From: Oscillospiraceae bacterium
GTDB lineage: Bacteria > Bacillota > Clostridia > Oscillospirales > Oscillospiraceae
Direction: 5' to 3'
Assembly: GCA_009777775.1 (NCBI GenBank)
Contig: WRLE01000005.1
Coordinates: 112,365 to 176,364, forward strand
Length of the DNA: 64,000 nt
Of the stretch, positions 17,400-26,390 are shown piece after piece; position 1 is the first letter of the stretch, and each line of letters starts with the position of its first letter. A program made the position numbers and the translations under genes. The notes beneath the pieces were generated by a model. That model did not search any database, was not told the DNA's origin, and was given only the letters and a program-made list of their open reading frames with translations.

Positions 17400-17942
17400 A
17401 TGGATATAAATACAGCAATGACAATAGCTATGGAAGCTGGGTTTGATACCGTAGCTGAAATGGATCCGAAAAAGTTGCATTTTAGGCATGAAGTAAGGGA
17501 CATGTGCGCAGCATGCAAAGCGTATGGCAAAAGATGGACTTGCCCGCCCGCTTGTGGCGAAATTGACGAGATGCCAGAGCGTTATCACAAATTTAGCAAT
17601 GGCATCATTTTCCAAACTATCGTAAATTATGAAGACGAATTTGATTATGAAGGAATGAGCCAAGCGATGCGAAGGCAAGGTAAGTCAATTGGCAGATTGA
17701 TTGATTTACTAAGCAAAATTGATGAAGATATTATGCTATTTGGCAGCGATGGTTGCGGAAACTGCGAAGAATGCACATATCCGGACAATCCTTGCAGGTT
17801 CCCTGACAGAGCATTCCCTTCAATGGAAGCAACAGGACTCCTAGTAAGCGATGTCTGTAAAGACAACGATGTAAAGTATTACTACGGCAAAAACATTGTT
17901 GCCTTTACTGGTGCCTTTCTTTTTAACACTGAAATATATTGA
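17400..17942 (+). CDS. DUF2284 metal-binding protein
   Basis: 180 residues, cysteine-rich. MCAACKAYGKRWTCPPACGE near the N-terminus and CGNCEECTYPDNPCRFPD in the middle are the DUF2284 cysteine clusters, likely to bind iron-sulphur or zinc. FPSMEATGLLVSDVC is a further family signature. DUF2284 genes often lie with corrinoid methyltransferase and DUF1638 genes. Here it follows the DUF1638 and zinc-ribbon genes on the same strand, with its own AAGGAG. A corrinoid reactivation or electron-transfer role is inference only. Confidence 0.8.
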   Translation: MDINTAMTIAMEAGFDTVAEMDPKKLHFRHEVRDMCAACKAYGKRWTCPPACGEIDEMPERYHKFSNGIIFQTIVNYEDEFDYEGMSQAMRRQGKSIGRLIDLLSKIDEDIMLFGSDGCGNCEECTYPDNPCRFPDRAFPSMEATGLLVSDVCKDNDVKYYYGKNIVAFTGAFLFNTEIY

Positions 17943-17968
17943 AGACTAGATTGTATGATAAAGAAAAA

Positions 17969-17996
17969 AAGCACGGCGAGTGAATCTGCCGCGCTT
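17969..17996 (+). terminator. Probable terminator hairpin
   Basis: AAGCACGGC (17969-17977) pairs with GCCGCGCTT (17988-17996) with one mismatch. The following bases are only moderately T-rich. It lies after the DUF2284 gene and before the convergent toxin gene. Confidence 0.5.
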
Positions 17997-18047
17997 CATT
18001 TAAATGTCTTTAATATACTGTTCCCAACATCAATGAACAGTATCACG

Positions 18048-18377
18048 TTATCTATCGTCTTGGGTTAGCACCTCATCAATGTTTCGTTTGCTGTATAAAA
18101 TAGCAATAATATTGACTGTATCTGTTTCGTCATCTATCTCATAAAGTATGCAATAGTTGCCTGTGAATAGTCGTCTCAAACCTCTTGACCGCCATGGCTC
18201 ATTCGGGAAAAGAGAGCCACGTTCTGGCATTTGATCTAAACTATAAACTGCATTACGTATACGTTCGATTTGTCGCCAGGCTATTGCAGGCTCTAGCAAT
18301 GTAACCGCAATATATCTATAGATGTCAATTAAGTCATTTTCTGCTGGTTCAGATAGCTGCACATCCCACTTTTTCAT
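18048..18377 (-). CDS. RelE/ParE-family toxin
   Basis: 109 residues with the ParE pattern: VQLSEPAENDLIDIYRYIA, then ERIRNAVYSLDQMPERGSLF, RRLFTGNYCILYEID and VNIIAILYSKRNID. ParE-type toxins poison gyrase, while RelE-type toxins cut ribosome-bound mRNA. The sequence is closer to ParE, but this is not proven. The start codon overlaps the antitoxin stop codon (ATGA, 18374-18377), the usual coupled arrangement. Confidence 0.88.
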   Translation of the reverse strand: MKKWDVQLSEPAENDLIDIYRYIAVTLLEPAIAWRQIERIRNAVYSLDQMPERGSLFPNEPWRSRGLRRLFTGNYCILYEIDDETDTVNIIAILYSKRNIDEVLTQDDR

Positions 18378-18679
18378 ATACTATATTTCTTTTCCATATC
18401 GGTGAATACATCCTTAGCAGGTCGCTTCCTTCCCTCAGCAACTGCGAGAAAACCTGATTGTATCTTTAAATCCAGTTCTTCATCACTCATTTCTTCCAAT
18501 GCTATTGGTGGGTTGGGAGGAGGCACTCGCAATTCAAACGGTATACCCCGCTCGCGAACGGCGGTCTTTGCAAATATCGTAACTGCTGTTGATATACTCA
18601 TCCCCAATTCGCTGCATAATAATTCCAGTTGTTTCTTTAGTGCTTCGTCCATGCGTACATTTATTGTTGTTTGTGCCAT
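18374..18679 (-). CDS. RelB/DinJ-family antitoxin
   Basis: 101 residues. The N-terminal ribbon-helix-helix reads TTINVRMDEALKKQLELLCS then ELGMSISTAVTIFAKTAVRE, followed by GIPFELRVPPPNP, which is typical of RelB/DinJ. It binds and neutralises the downstream toxin and is expected to repress its own promoter, which contains two ATACATTGTAT boxes 32 bp apart. Confidence 0.88.
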   Translation of the reverse strand: MAQTTINVRMDEALKKQLELLCSELGMSISTAVTIFAKTAVRERGIPFELRVPPPNPPIALEEMSDEELDLKIQSGFLAVAEGRKRPAKDVFTDMEKKYSI

Positions 18680-18706
18680 ATTACATCGTTCCTTTTATAT
18701 ATTTGC

Positions 18707-18749
18707 ATACATTGTATCATAAAAAGTGATAAAAAACAATACATTGTAT
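18707..18749 (-). promoter_or_regulatory. Toxin-antitoxin promoter with two operator boxes
   Basis: On the minus strand, TTGTTT (18734-18739), 17 bp and TACAAT (18711-18716). Two identical ATACATTGTAT boxes at 18707-18717 and 18739-18749 cover the -10 and abut the -35. Their 32-bp spacing is about three helical turns, as expected for cooperative ribbon-helix-helix binding. Confidence 0.65.
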
Positions 18750-18809
18750 ATGAAACATAGCAAAAATATATTTCGGGAATGAAAGCAAGGACAATTTTGA
18801 TTATTTCAA

Positions 18810-19664
18810 CTATACTGGTGTAACTGGGGGTCTTTCGGCTATGTCAGAAAGCGGTGCGTGGAGGGGCATGTTGAACCTTTCTAGTAGGACTTTTGCGGCA
18901 TCATCTGCGGTGGGGATTGGGGTTTCGAACTTTTCGCCGTCTATATACTCTCTGAAAATTGCACCATCAATGGAGATGCCACCCTTTGGTGTGTGCATCT
19001 GAACCATGCGCCTTCCTCTAAAGCCAGTTGCTGACATATAATGATTCGCTCCAATGAAGTCTAAATGGGGATATGGAAGACACATGAATTTGAATATATG
19101 AGCTGGCCCTTCATCTGTGTGACGAATGACCAGTTTATTATAATCTGGCATATCTTCAACTGTGTGGATTGAACCTTTTATGTCCTGTTCATCATAATCA
19201 TCAAGGCAAATAGAGGCACGTGCAGCAGCTGCTGAACCGAATCCTACATCGGTGACATATCTTTTACCATCAATTACAGCTACTGTCATTCGATGCATGG
19301 AAGCAGGAAATAGATCCTTTCCATCTACAGGTACACTCCTGGCAGCGACGGGAAACACTTCAAAGCCAAGCCTTTGCAATAGATTGTAGTAAAATGCATT
19401 TAATTCAAAGCAATATCCGCCTCTTTTACGTATAATTATCTTATCCCACAAGCTAGGAATATCAAATTCGATTTGCGTATCGAAATCCCATAAGTCTAGG
19501 TTTTCGAATGGTATTGCACATAAATGAGCGAATTGCAACATATCTAAACCTTCACGAGTCTTAGGGATATGAGTACCCTTTAATCCAATCCTATCCAGAT
19601 ACATATCAATATCTGGAAAATCCTCGAAATATTTCCCATACCGCTCCATAAAATTACCAGCCAT
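18810..19664 (-). CDS. Arylamine N-acetyltransferase
   Basis: 284 residues with the complete catalytic triad of the family: Cys85 in RGGYCFELN, His124 in MHRMTV and Asp139 in VTDVGFG. The enzyme acetylates arylamines or hydrazines from acetyl-CoA through a cysteine thioester. IPFENLDL (51-58) is also conserved. The length is normal for the family. The start is set by GAAAGGAGAACAACA. It is monocistronic, with no obvious pathway partners nearby. Confidence 0.92.
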   Translation of the reverse strand: MAGNFMERYGKYFEDFPDIDMYLDRIGLKGTHIPKTREGLDMLQFAHLCAIPFENLDLWDFDTQIEFDIPSLWDKIIIRKRGGYCFELNAFYYNLLQRLGFEVFPVAARSVPVDGKDLFPASMHRMTVAVIDGKRYVTDVGFGSAAAARASICLDDYDEQDIKGSIHTVEDMPDYNKLVIRHTDEGPAHIFKFMCLPYPHLDFIGANHYMSATGFRGRRMVQMHTPKGGISIDGAIFREYIDGEKFETPIPTADDAAKVLLERFNMPLHAPLSDIAERPPVTPV

Positions 19665-19851
19665 TGTTGTTCTCCTTTCACTTACATTGTTTGAATATTG
19701 TACCCGAATGATAAACTAAAAGCAATATAAATAGTATTGGTCTGTTCATCTGCGTTTACAGCAATTTTACGAAAATATAACATTACACATATTGACGCTG
19801 GTATCATGCTGACATAAAATTGCCTTATCTTTGTAAAGGGAGTGGTGCGAA

Positions 19852-20691
19852 ATGGCGGAATCAAGCGAGCTTGTCGTCCAATGGATTGATGATGTGTCTT
19901 TTAATCTCAAATCACCCTTTGATTTTTCCTTTCTTAGTAAATATGGGAAAGTGTTTAAAGTATTCGATGACCAAGATTCGGGTAATATCTGTTTTGGGAT
20001 AACAAATGCCAGCAATAAAATCTTCGTAAAATTTGCTGGTGCGCCGACTGCTCGCAGCAATGTCAGCCCTGAAGAAGCCATTTCTAGGATGAATAATACT
20101 GTGCAGATATACCGCGATTTAGAGCATCCGATACTCAATAGGCTAATCGATGCAGAAGAAATCGGTGGTGGTTTTGCCACAATATTTGAATGGACTGATG
20201 CACAGTGTATGGGCAAGCAATATCCTATCTCTCGTGAGAAGTTTTTACAAATGCCTCTTGAAACTAGATTGATTATCTTTGATGATATATTGGATTTCCA
20301 TGCCCATGTTGCGAAACAGGGTTATGTTGCTATAGACTTTTATGATGGTTGCATCATGTATGATTTCGAGCTAGAGCAGACAGTCCTATGCGATATTGAG
20401 CTCTATGCAAAAATGCCTTATAAGAACCCAATCGGGCGAATGTGGGGTAGTTCTCGTTTTATGTCACCGGAAGAATTTGAACTGGGTGCTGACATAGATG
20501 AAGTTACAAATGTCTATACCATGGGTGCCACAGCCTTTGCATTTTTTGGAGAAGAGCTGGACAGAAGCTTTGACAAATGGAAACTGGGTGTAGAATCCTT
20601 TGAAGTAGCGAAAAGAGCTGTCAGCGATGAGTGCAGTAATAGACAACAATCAATAATGCAATACATCGCTGAGTGGAGAGATACAAATTAG
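19852..20691 (+). CDS. Degenerate protein-kinase-like protein
   Basis: 279 residues. The order of motifs follows a protein kinase: Lys60 in IFVKFAG (beta-3 Lys), an acidic alpha-C region, HVAKQGYVAIDFYDGC, where a HRD-type loop would lie (Asp162), CDIELY in place of DFG (Asp181), and SSRFMSPEEFELGADID, resembling an activation-segment APE motif. The Gly-rich loop is poor, and the catalytic Asn is replaced. Small kinase-like proteins of this type are common in Firmicutes without known substrates. Activity is uncertain. It is transcribed alone and ends at a clear terminator. Confidence 0.7.
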   Translation: MAESSELVVQWIDDVSFNLKSPFDFSFLSKYGKVFKVFDDQDSGNICFGITNASNKIFVKFAGAPTARSNVSPEEAISRMNNTVQIYRDLEHPILNRLIDAEEIGGGFATIFEWTDAQCMGKQYPISREKFLQMPLETRLIIFDDILDFHAHVAKQGYVAIDFYDGCIMYDFELEQTVLCDIELYAKMPYKNPIGRMWGSSRFMSPEEFELGADIDEVTNVYTMGATAFAFFGEELDRSFDKWKLGVESFEVAKRAVSDECSNRQQSIMQYIAEWRDTN

Positions 20692-20706
20692 CTCATTAAT
20701 AAAATA

Positions 20707-20756
20707 AAAGGACGGACTTTCAGAACGATTTTAGTCGTACAGAAGGTCCGTCTTTT
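20707..20756 (+). terminator. Intrinsic terminator
   Basis: GACGGAC (20711-20717) pairs with GTCCGTC (20746-20752), with an inner ACGA/TCGT stem and TTTT after. It closes the kinase-like gene. Confidence 0.75.
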
Positions 20757-20879
20757 GGTGTTACTGAAAATGGTTGGGAAAACTAGTATTATATGGTATA
20801 GTATTTACAACTATATTCAATGCGACCACTGAAACGTGTTATGAGTCTTGTTAAATCGACAGAAATAGAGGAATAATCC

Positions 20880-21485
20880 GTGCTTGTAAATGAATTGCTG
20901 ACAGCAATAGTTCAACTTTTTGCAATGTCAATCATCCCTCTTATATGGTGGCTCGTAACCGCCAGGACAGAATTTTCTTTCTTTATATGGATTGGTTTGA
21001 GGAAACCAATAGTGATTGAGAAAAAGACATTTACGATTGCAGTTTTCATATCTTTGTTAATCATTGTATTCATGTCACTTGTTTTAGACCCAATGCTACC
21101 CGATGATATTCAACTAGCAAACGAGAGGTTTGGCGGACAAGGGATAAAAGCATTTGTTCCAGCAATTGTTTTCGCCTTTTTCGCCACAGGGCTTGCTGAG
21201 GAAATACTATTTCGTGGTTTTATAGGGAAAAAGCTGTGCGATAAGCTCGGTTTCCTCATTGGAAATACTTTACAAGCACTCTTATTTGGGCTTTTACATG
21301 GAGCGACTATGTTTAGAGTTCTAGGCATTGCCATTCCATTGCTGGTTATAGCATTCACAGGTTCACTCGGTTGGGTCATGGGATATATAAACAAAAAAGC
21401 AAGCAATTCAATAATTCCTAGTTGGTTATTACATGGAGTAGCGAATCTTTATGCAGCCATTATCATTATGTTTGAATTGCTATAG
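20880..21485 (+). CDS. CPBP-family intramembrane metalloprotease
   Basis: 201 residues, mostly hydrophobic, with about five or six membrane segments. Family motifs are all present: EEILFRG (Glu107-Glu108), FGLLHG (His about 140) and a C-terminal HGVAN. The conserved Glu and His residues form the metal site of CAAX-protease/bacteriocin-processing enzymes. The start is a GTG behind AGAGGAATAATCC. It lies 21 bp before the MBL-fold gene, so they are probably one transcript. The substrate is unknown. Confidence 0.85.
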   Translation: MLVNELLTAIVQLFAMSIIPLIWWLVTARTEFSFFIWIGLRKPIVIEKKTFTIAVFISLLIIVFMSLVLDPMLPDDIQLANERFGGQGIKAFVPAIVFAFFATGLAEEILFRGFIGKKLCDKLGFLIGNTLQALLFGLLHGATMFRVLGIAIPLLVIAFTGSLGWVMGYINKKASNSIIPSWLLHGVANLYAAIIIMFELL

Positions 21486-21506
21486 GATGAAGGATAAATA
21501 AACAAA

Positions 21507-22295
21507 ATGAGAGTAAAATGGTACGGAGCAGCTTGCATAATGCTTGAGAGTGATGGAACTCGGCTGCTCTTTGACCCGTTCTTTTCGCTTAACGATAAAG
21601 GTTACAAACCATTGTTAGACGAGTTATCATCAGTAATGAGTATATTGGTGACACATGGGCATCTTGACCATATAGTTGACATACCAACTATATGGAAACA
21701 TGGTGGAGGTAAAACCGATGTCTACTGCTCATCAACGCCGCGCAAAGTCCTCATCTCTAAGGGTATTAATAACGTCAGCATCCGTGAAATTATGCCAAAC
21801 GATGAGTTTTCCATTGGCGCATTCGATATTAGAGTGCTAAAGGGTAAACATATAGGTTTTGATAAATGGATAGTGCTGAAAACACTTTTCCGACCGCAGA
21901 TTGTTCAATACTGGAAAAATTTTATTTATATGTTTAAAGAAAACATGATTTGCACCGAAGCAGGAGAAACCATTGTATACGATATTCGAGCAGATGGTAA
22001 ACAAGTTTTGTTACTGGGCAGCTTGAATCTAGATGCTGATACAGAATACCCCATAGGCGCAGATTTGCTCATACTGCCACTTCAAGGGCGTTCAGATATT
22101 TCCGAATATGCTCTCTCCTTTATTGATCACTTGATGCCGAAGATGATACTACTCGACCATTATGACGATGCATTCCCACCCATATCGTCTGCTGTGGACA
22201 CTGAACCCTTCGTTACGCTCATTGCAAAGAGGCATCCGAATATTCCTGTGATTTCTCTAAAACCAGGAGTAGAGTGGATAGATATTGATGAGTAG
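21507..22295 (+). CDS. Metallo-beta-lactamase-fold hydrolase
   Basis: 262 residues. THGHLDHI (His50, His52, Asp54, His55) is the HxHxDH metal-binding motif of the MBL fold, here in the UlaG-like arrangement that begins VKWYGAACIMLESDGTRLLF. LDHYDDAFPP near the C-terminus supplies a further His. The reaction cannot be deduced. It follows the CPBP protease gene by 21 bp on the same strand. Confidence 0.8.
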   Translation: MRVKWYGAACIMLESDGTRLLFDPFFSLNDKGYKPLLDELSSVMSILVTHGHLDHIVDIPTIWKHGGGKTDVYCSSTPRKVLISKGINNVSIREIMPNDEFSIGAFDIRVLKGKHIGFDKWIVLKTLFRPQIVQYWKNFIYMFKENMICTEAGETIVYDIRADGKQVLLLGSLNLDADTEYPIGADLLILPLQGRSDISEYALSFIDHLMPKMILLDHYDDAFPPISSAVDTEPFVTLIAKRHPNIPVISLKPGVEWIDIDE

Positions 22296-22486
22296 AATTA
22301 GAAGATACTGTTATCGTGATTATAACAGCTCTTGATGCTATATGGATAGCTTGTTTAGCTTGAAAGTCAATCTTTCTTGCCTATGTTATACTTCCCTTTC
22401 AGCATCAATGGTTTTTATTTCCATTGTCTACTTTCAGGGGAGCATATCATGTTTTACACTTTCGGTTATCTCTGGGCTATATTCAA

Positions 22487-24976
22487 TCATTCAACAATGA
22501 TACTAACAACGTAAGTTTCCACTTTGTTTTGTATTGTTGCAGCAGCTTCTTTTGCTGTGATTCGACCATCGAAATAATATCTAGCAGCTTGACTTATTAT
22601 ACTTATTAATTCATTATCATATTCCCCGATGACACATGATGCTGTATCAAATAGGTCTAGTATTTTGTTTGCTTCATTTTGAGACATCGCATATAGATAT
22701 GTGCCTTCGTTAAACCAATGACTATACTTAATAAAATACTCATCATCAATAAACTGGAAGCTATTTTCATGAAACCAGATTTTTGGAATTGGTACATCAT
22801 TACCTTGTTCATCGCTATGGTATCTTTGTGTCGTGATTTCATCAAGATGCTTTTGCAAATCAGCATAGTTTGTCGAAAATCCTGCCTCTGGCAAATAATC
22901 GCTCTTGTATCTCAAAAGTGTATAAATTGCTCTGTCTTCTGCTAAAATTTCATAAATGAATTGCCATGCGCCTAGTTTGTTTTTTGATGTGCTGGTCATC
23001 GCAACTCCATATTCAAATGTGATAATATTTCCTCTGCGGTTTTCACAGGGATAACCTTTAAAAACAGCTTCTCCATATGGGTGTAAAAACAGCATTGTAT
23101 TAAGGAAACTTTCAACAACACCAGTTTCCATTATACGTTTATTGTCTGTGATTAATTCGAAACTGTAATCATGTCTATAGCTTTCGTTAAGTGGTATAGC
23201 TTTAACTTGCTCTAAAAAGCTCACGAATTCGTCCGTATTAAAACTTATAAGATCCGAAGACCAGTTTATATAATTATCTAGATTTAGCATGACAAGTTTA
23301 CTAAATAAATCACTTTTATCATAATTATTTCGTAAAAATGATGACTGTGGGTTGGCTTGCATAAATTGTGTGAACTCATCTAAATTCCAACCATTATTTT
23401 CGCCTAAAATAGATTGATTTCCCCATATTGTGTCAACAAAAAAAGTCGGGAATACTTGGAACAACTTGCCGTTTTCTTCTGCTGCGTTAAATACTCCTCT
23501 AACTAGTGCATCGCGTTTTAATTGTTTATCAAAATCGATAAAAGTGTATAGATTAGACAGCATACCAGTAGCAGCAAATTTTCGATATGGAATGTTGGTA
23601 GTTATAATTAAATCAGGTGCATCACCATAAAGTATATCAGCAATGAGCTGTTCTAACCCTGTAATTCCATCTTTATCAATATCATAGGAAGCATAGTTCT
23701 TTATTTCGAGTAGGTATTTATTATTATTTTTATTAAAATCATAGACAATTAGATACCAAGCTAATTCTTCAGGCCAGATAAATCCATTACAAGCAAGAGT
23801 AAGCGTGATTCTTGGTACAGCCCTGTCTGCTGGCACTTTGGAGAGTATGATGATTTCATGCAGTAAGGTCGCAATTTGGTTTCTATAACTTGGTGCAAAT
23901 GCAACAAAGAGAAAACTCTCTTCGGGTAGCATTATCATTAAATCAACAGTTACTAAATCCAAGTTTATATCACAATTGCTTTTATCTAGCAATGCTGCAC
24001 TTTCTCCTGATATAGTATCTACGCCATAAAAACATGATTTTTGATAATATACCAAATCGTATGTACCTATTCCTTGCTTTGCATTGTTGAGAGTATAAAA
24101 TAAAATAATTTCTTCTCCCCAGTTTCTTGTCTCCAGATCGATTTTCTTTATTATGAAAGTCGATGAATCATTATGTTCTAGCGATCTATTTAGTTGAGCG
24201 ATTGAACCGTCAGAGAGCATGAATAGATTGTTATATATACCAATTGCATCCAATAGAAATAAAAACTCACCTTCCGGATTTAGTATGAATAAAACATTTG
24301 ATGAACCGATGTAGAGGTTACCATCGTTGTCAATGATAAAGGTTTCGTAATTATTTTTAAGCTCGATCTCAATTTCATTCATTATATCGCTCAAGTTAAT
24401 TCTTTGAAGTTCTGCTCCTGTACTGTCAAGTTTACGCAAGAGATACCCACTGAATATAAGTCGCCAATAATCGTTGAGGCTCTTCCAATAATCAGATTGC
24501 TCATAAAAACCTTCAGGTACATCATAATAAAATAGATGGCATTTTTCTAGTATCCATATATTTCCTTCAGAATCACCCTGCATTCCAATTATGCTTGTAG
24601 TACCTTGCGTATTACTGGGTGCATTTTCGAACTTCGCATCGTGGACATAGTTTTCCAGTTCTCTTAAATCTGTACCATCTAGAAAGAATGAATACAGTCT
24701 CGTTGTCCTTGGAATAGTAGTGATTGTTGTATGGTTGGGTAAATAATTCAATGCTTGTGTAGAAAAATATACTCTATCGCCAATAACAGAAAGACTGGAA
24801 ACATCATCTACTTCTTCAGGCAAGGCTACATATTTAGACCTGTATACATATTGATTGCTATCTTCTGAATCATTATAAGTAGCTGTTTGGGCGCTTATTG
24901 TGCAGCTAGTTGTTAGCGTAATCAATATTGACAAAATAAGAATGATTGCTATCGTACTCGTTGTTTTAGTCTTCAT
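22487..24976 (-). CDS. Two-domain lipoprotein: N-terminal propeller-like region plus extracellular solute-binding domain
   Basis: 829 residues. The start at 24976 is set by an AGGAGG; an in-frame ATG 36 bases upstream has none. The signal peptide ends LTTSC with lipobox Cys25. Residues about 45-390 contain repeated strand-turn units (VIGDRVYFSTQAL, GNIWILEKCHLFYY, GNLYIGSSNVLFIL), resembling a beta propeller. From about 400 (ITLTLACNGFIWPEELAW) the sequence looks like a family-1 solute-binding protein, with DGITGLEQLIADILYGDAPD and a C-terminal YFDGRITAKEAAATIQNKV, as in sugar-binding lipoproteins. No permease genes lie nearby. The ligand is unknown. Confidence 0.75.
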   Translation of the reverse strand: MKTKTTSTIAIILILSILITLTTSCTISAQTATYNDSEDSNQYVYRSKYVALPEEVDDVSSLSVIGDRVYFSTQALNYLPNHTTITTIPRTTRLYSFFLDGTDLRELENYVHDAKFENAPSNTQGTTSIIGMQGDSEGNIWILEKCHLFYYDVPEGFYEQSDYWKSLNDYWRLIFSGYLLRKLDSTGAELQRINLSDIMNEIEIELKNNYETFIIDNDGNLYIGSSNVLFILNPEGEFLFLLDAIGIYNNLFMLSDGSIAQLNRSLEHNDSSTFIIKKIDLETRNWGEEIILFYTLNNAKQGIGTYDLVYYQKSCFYGVDTISGESAALLDKSNCDINLDLVTVDLMIMLPEESFLFVAFAPSYRNQIATLLHEIIILSKVPADRAVPRITLTLACNGFIWPEELAWYLIVYDFNKNNNKYLLEIKNYASYDIDKDGITGLEQLIADILYGDAPDLIITTNIPYRKFAATGMLSNLYTFIDFDKQLKRDALVRGVFNAAEENGKLFQVFPTFFVDTIWGNQSILGENNGWNLDEFTQFMQANPQSSFLRNNYDKSDLFSKLVMLNLDNYINWSSDLISFNTDEFVSFLEQVKAIPLNESYRHDYSFELITDNKRIMETGVVESFLNTMLFLHPYGEAVFKGYPCENRRGNIITFEYGVAMTSTSKNKLGAWQFIYEILAEDRAIYTLLRYKSDYLPEAGFSTNYADLQKHLDEITTQRYHSDEQGNDVPIPKIWFHENSFQFIDDEYFIKYSHWFNEGTYLYAMSQNEANKILDLFDTASCVIGEYDNELISIISQAARYYFDGRITAKEAAATIQNKVETYVVSIIVE

Positions 24977-25029
24977 GACAACCTCCTGTTGCGGTTGCAT
25001 ATCATTATTCATTGACTTTTCATTTCACT

Positions 25030-26154
25030 TTACTCTGGTTCTTTAATAAGCACGGCTCCGTGGGGGCAGAGTTCTTGGCAGCAGAAGCAGCGGATGCAGC
25101 GGCTGTAGTCGTAGACGGGAGGTTGGGATTCGTCGGTGCCGTTGTTTGCCCAATTAATGGCTTTTGGTGAGACGGGGCACATTTCGATGCAAACACCGCA
25201 GCGGAGGCATTTCTCTTCTTCGATGTAGGGTTTGGGTACTCCAGCATCGTTGTCGAAAGAGAAAACACCTTGACCTCTTACATTGCTGATGGGGTTGCGG
25301 TTAATATTGAAGTCATAGGAAATTAGGCTTTCTATGGGGTCTCCTAATAGTTCGATTTCGCTATCTAGATATGTTCCGTGACCGGCTTGCATACCAAGGG
25401 ATACTGTGTAGGAATACTCAGGATTTACGTTCACTAAGCGGGCGACTGTTGCGTCTAATGCAACAGGGTCAGAGGAAAGTAAAAGGACATTCATTTTCTT
25501 TGGATCGCCGTTCATGGGTCCGTTGCCTTCCATTGCCATGATTCCGTCCATTATGTAGAGCCTAGGACTCAGGAACATATTCAAGTCGATGAGCATACGA
25601 GCGAAATCAGCAGGTTTGGGTAGCTGTTGGTGGTATGCTCCTTTTCTTCTACCAGGGATGCAGCCGAATTGGTTTTTCACTGCTCCAGTCAGTTTTAAGA
25701 AGCCTTGGGTTTTTAACTTAGGTAGACTGATGATTCCATCGGCATCTAGGGGTCCATTGGCAACGAAAAATGTTTGCATTTCAGTTTGGATTTCCTTGCC
25801 GTGGATAAAGTCGGCAAGGGGAATCCCAAGCTCTTCGCTAATTTCTAGGAAGCCTGTGGCGGATGCCGCTTCCGTAGTTTCGTCTTCTGAGGTACCTCTG
25901 CCTGGGGAGTCTCCATAACTGAGCTTAGCGCCAGCTTCGAGGAATATTTCGCATACTGCACGAAATATAGAAGGATGAGTAGTTGCGCAGCGTTCTGGGG
26001 AGACTGCCATTATCCAATTGGGTTTTAATAATATGTTTTCTCCTGGTTTTACAAATGTTTCGGCTCCACCAATTAGGTCAAGGCCTTTTTTTATAGCAGT
26101 TTTTACTTCCGTTTCATCATAACTTTCGCATCGAATTATGGCTACTTTTGACAT
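25030..26154 (-). CDS. DUF362 domain protein with C-terminal ferredoxin domain
   Basis: 374 residues. The N-terminal 290 residues match DUF362 (VKPGENILLKPNWI, GDSPGRGTSEDETTEAA, LPKLKTQGFLKLTGAVKNQF). The C-terminus carries two [4Fe-4S] motifs, CLRCGVCIEMCPVSPKAI and CIRCFCCQELCPHGAV. The function of the family is unknown, but the clusters imply electron transfer in the cytoplasm. The start at 26154 is set by GGAGGAAAATA; a longer frame upstream lacks a ribosome-binding site. No partner gene shares its transcript. Confidence 0.87.
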   Translation of the reverse strand: MSKVAIIRCESYDETEVKTAIKKGLDLIGGAETFVKPGENILLKPNWIMAVSPERCATTHPSIFRAVCEIFLEAGAKLSYGDSPGRGTSEDETTEAASATGFLEISEELGIPLADFIHGKEIQTEMQTFFVANGPLDADGIISLPKLKTQGFLKLTGAVKNQFGCIPGRRKGAYHQQLPKPADFARMLIDLNMFLSPRLYIMDGIMAMEGNGPMNGDPKKMNVLLLSSDPVALDATVARLVNVNPEYSYTVSLGMQAGHGTYLDSEIELLGDPIESLISYDFNINRNPISNVRGQGVFSFDNDAGVPKPYIEEEKCLRCGVCIEMCPVSPKAINWANNGTDESQPPVYDYSRCIRCFCCQELCPHGAVLIKEPE

Positions 26155-26234
26155 TATTTTCCTCCGATTGATTGATTGAATTGTTTTATAAATATATGGC
26201 TTTTGTTTGCTTTTGCTTTGGAACATTGCGGCGT

Positions 26235-26385
26235 GTCAGGGATGCCACGCCCTACGATATGGGTTGGAGTGCATTGCGTTGAGAGGGTGTTACGCAGTAC
26301 AAAAACTTGCGGTGCGTTGGGGAGGTGATGCATAACGAAAAGGTTTGGGGTGCGGTGTGTTGGGGATGCATTGCTCTATCATGTA
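26235..26385. other. GC-rich intergenic stretch, possible repeat remnant
   Basis: About 150 bases with unusually G-rich composition for this window. GGGATGCCACGCCCTACG resembles dispersed repeats seen in other genomes. No open frame with a ribosome-binding site and no clear hairpin terminator are visible. Confidence 0.3.
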
Positions 26386-26390
26386 TTTTT

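Noticed and set aside
26235..26385. Non-coding RNA in the G-rich gap before the zinc-ribbon gene
   Set aside because: No promoter, terminator or stable nested hairpins are visible. Composition alone is not enough.
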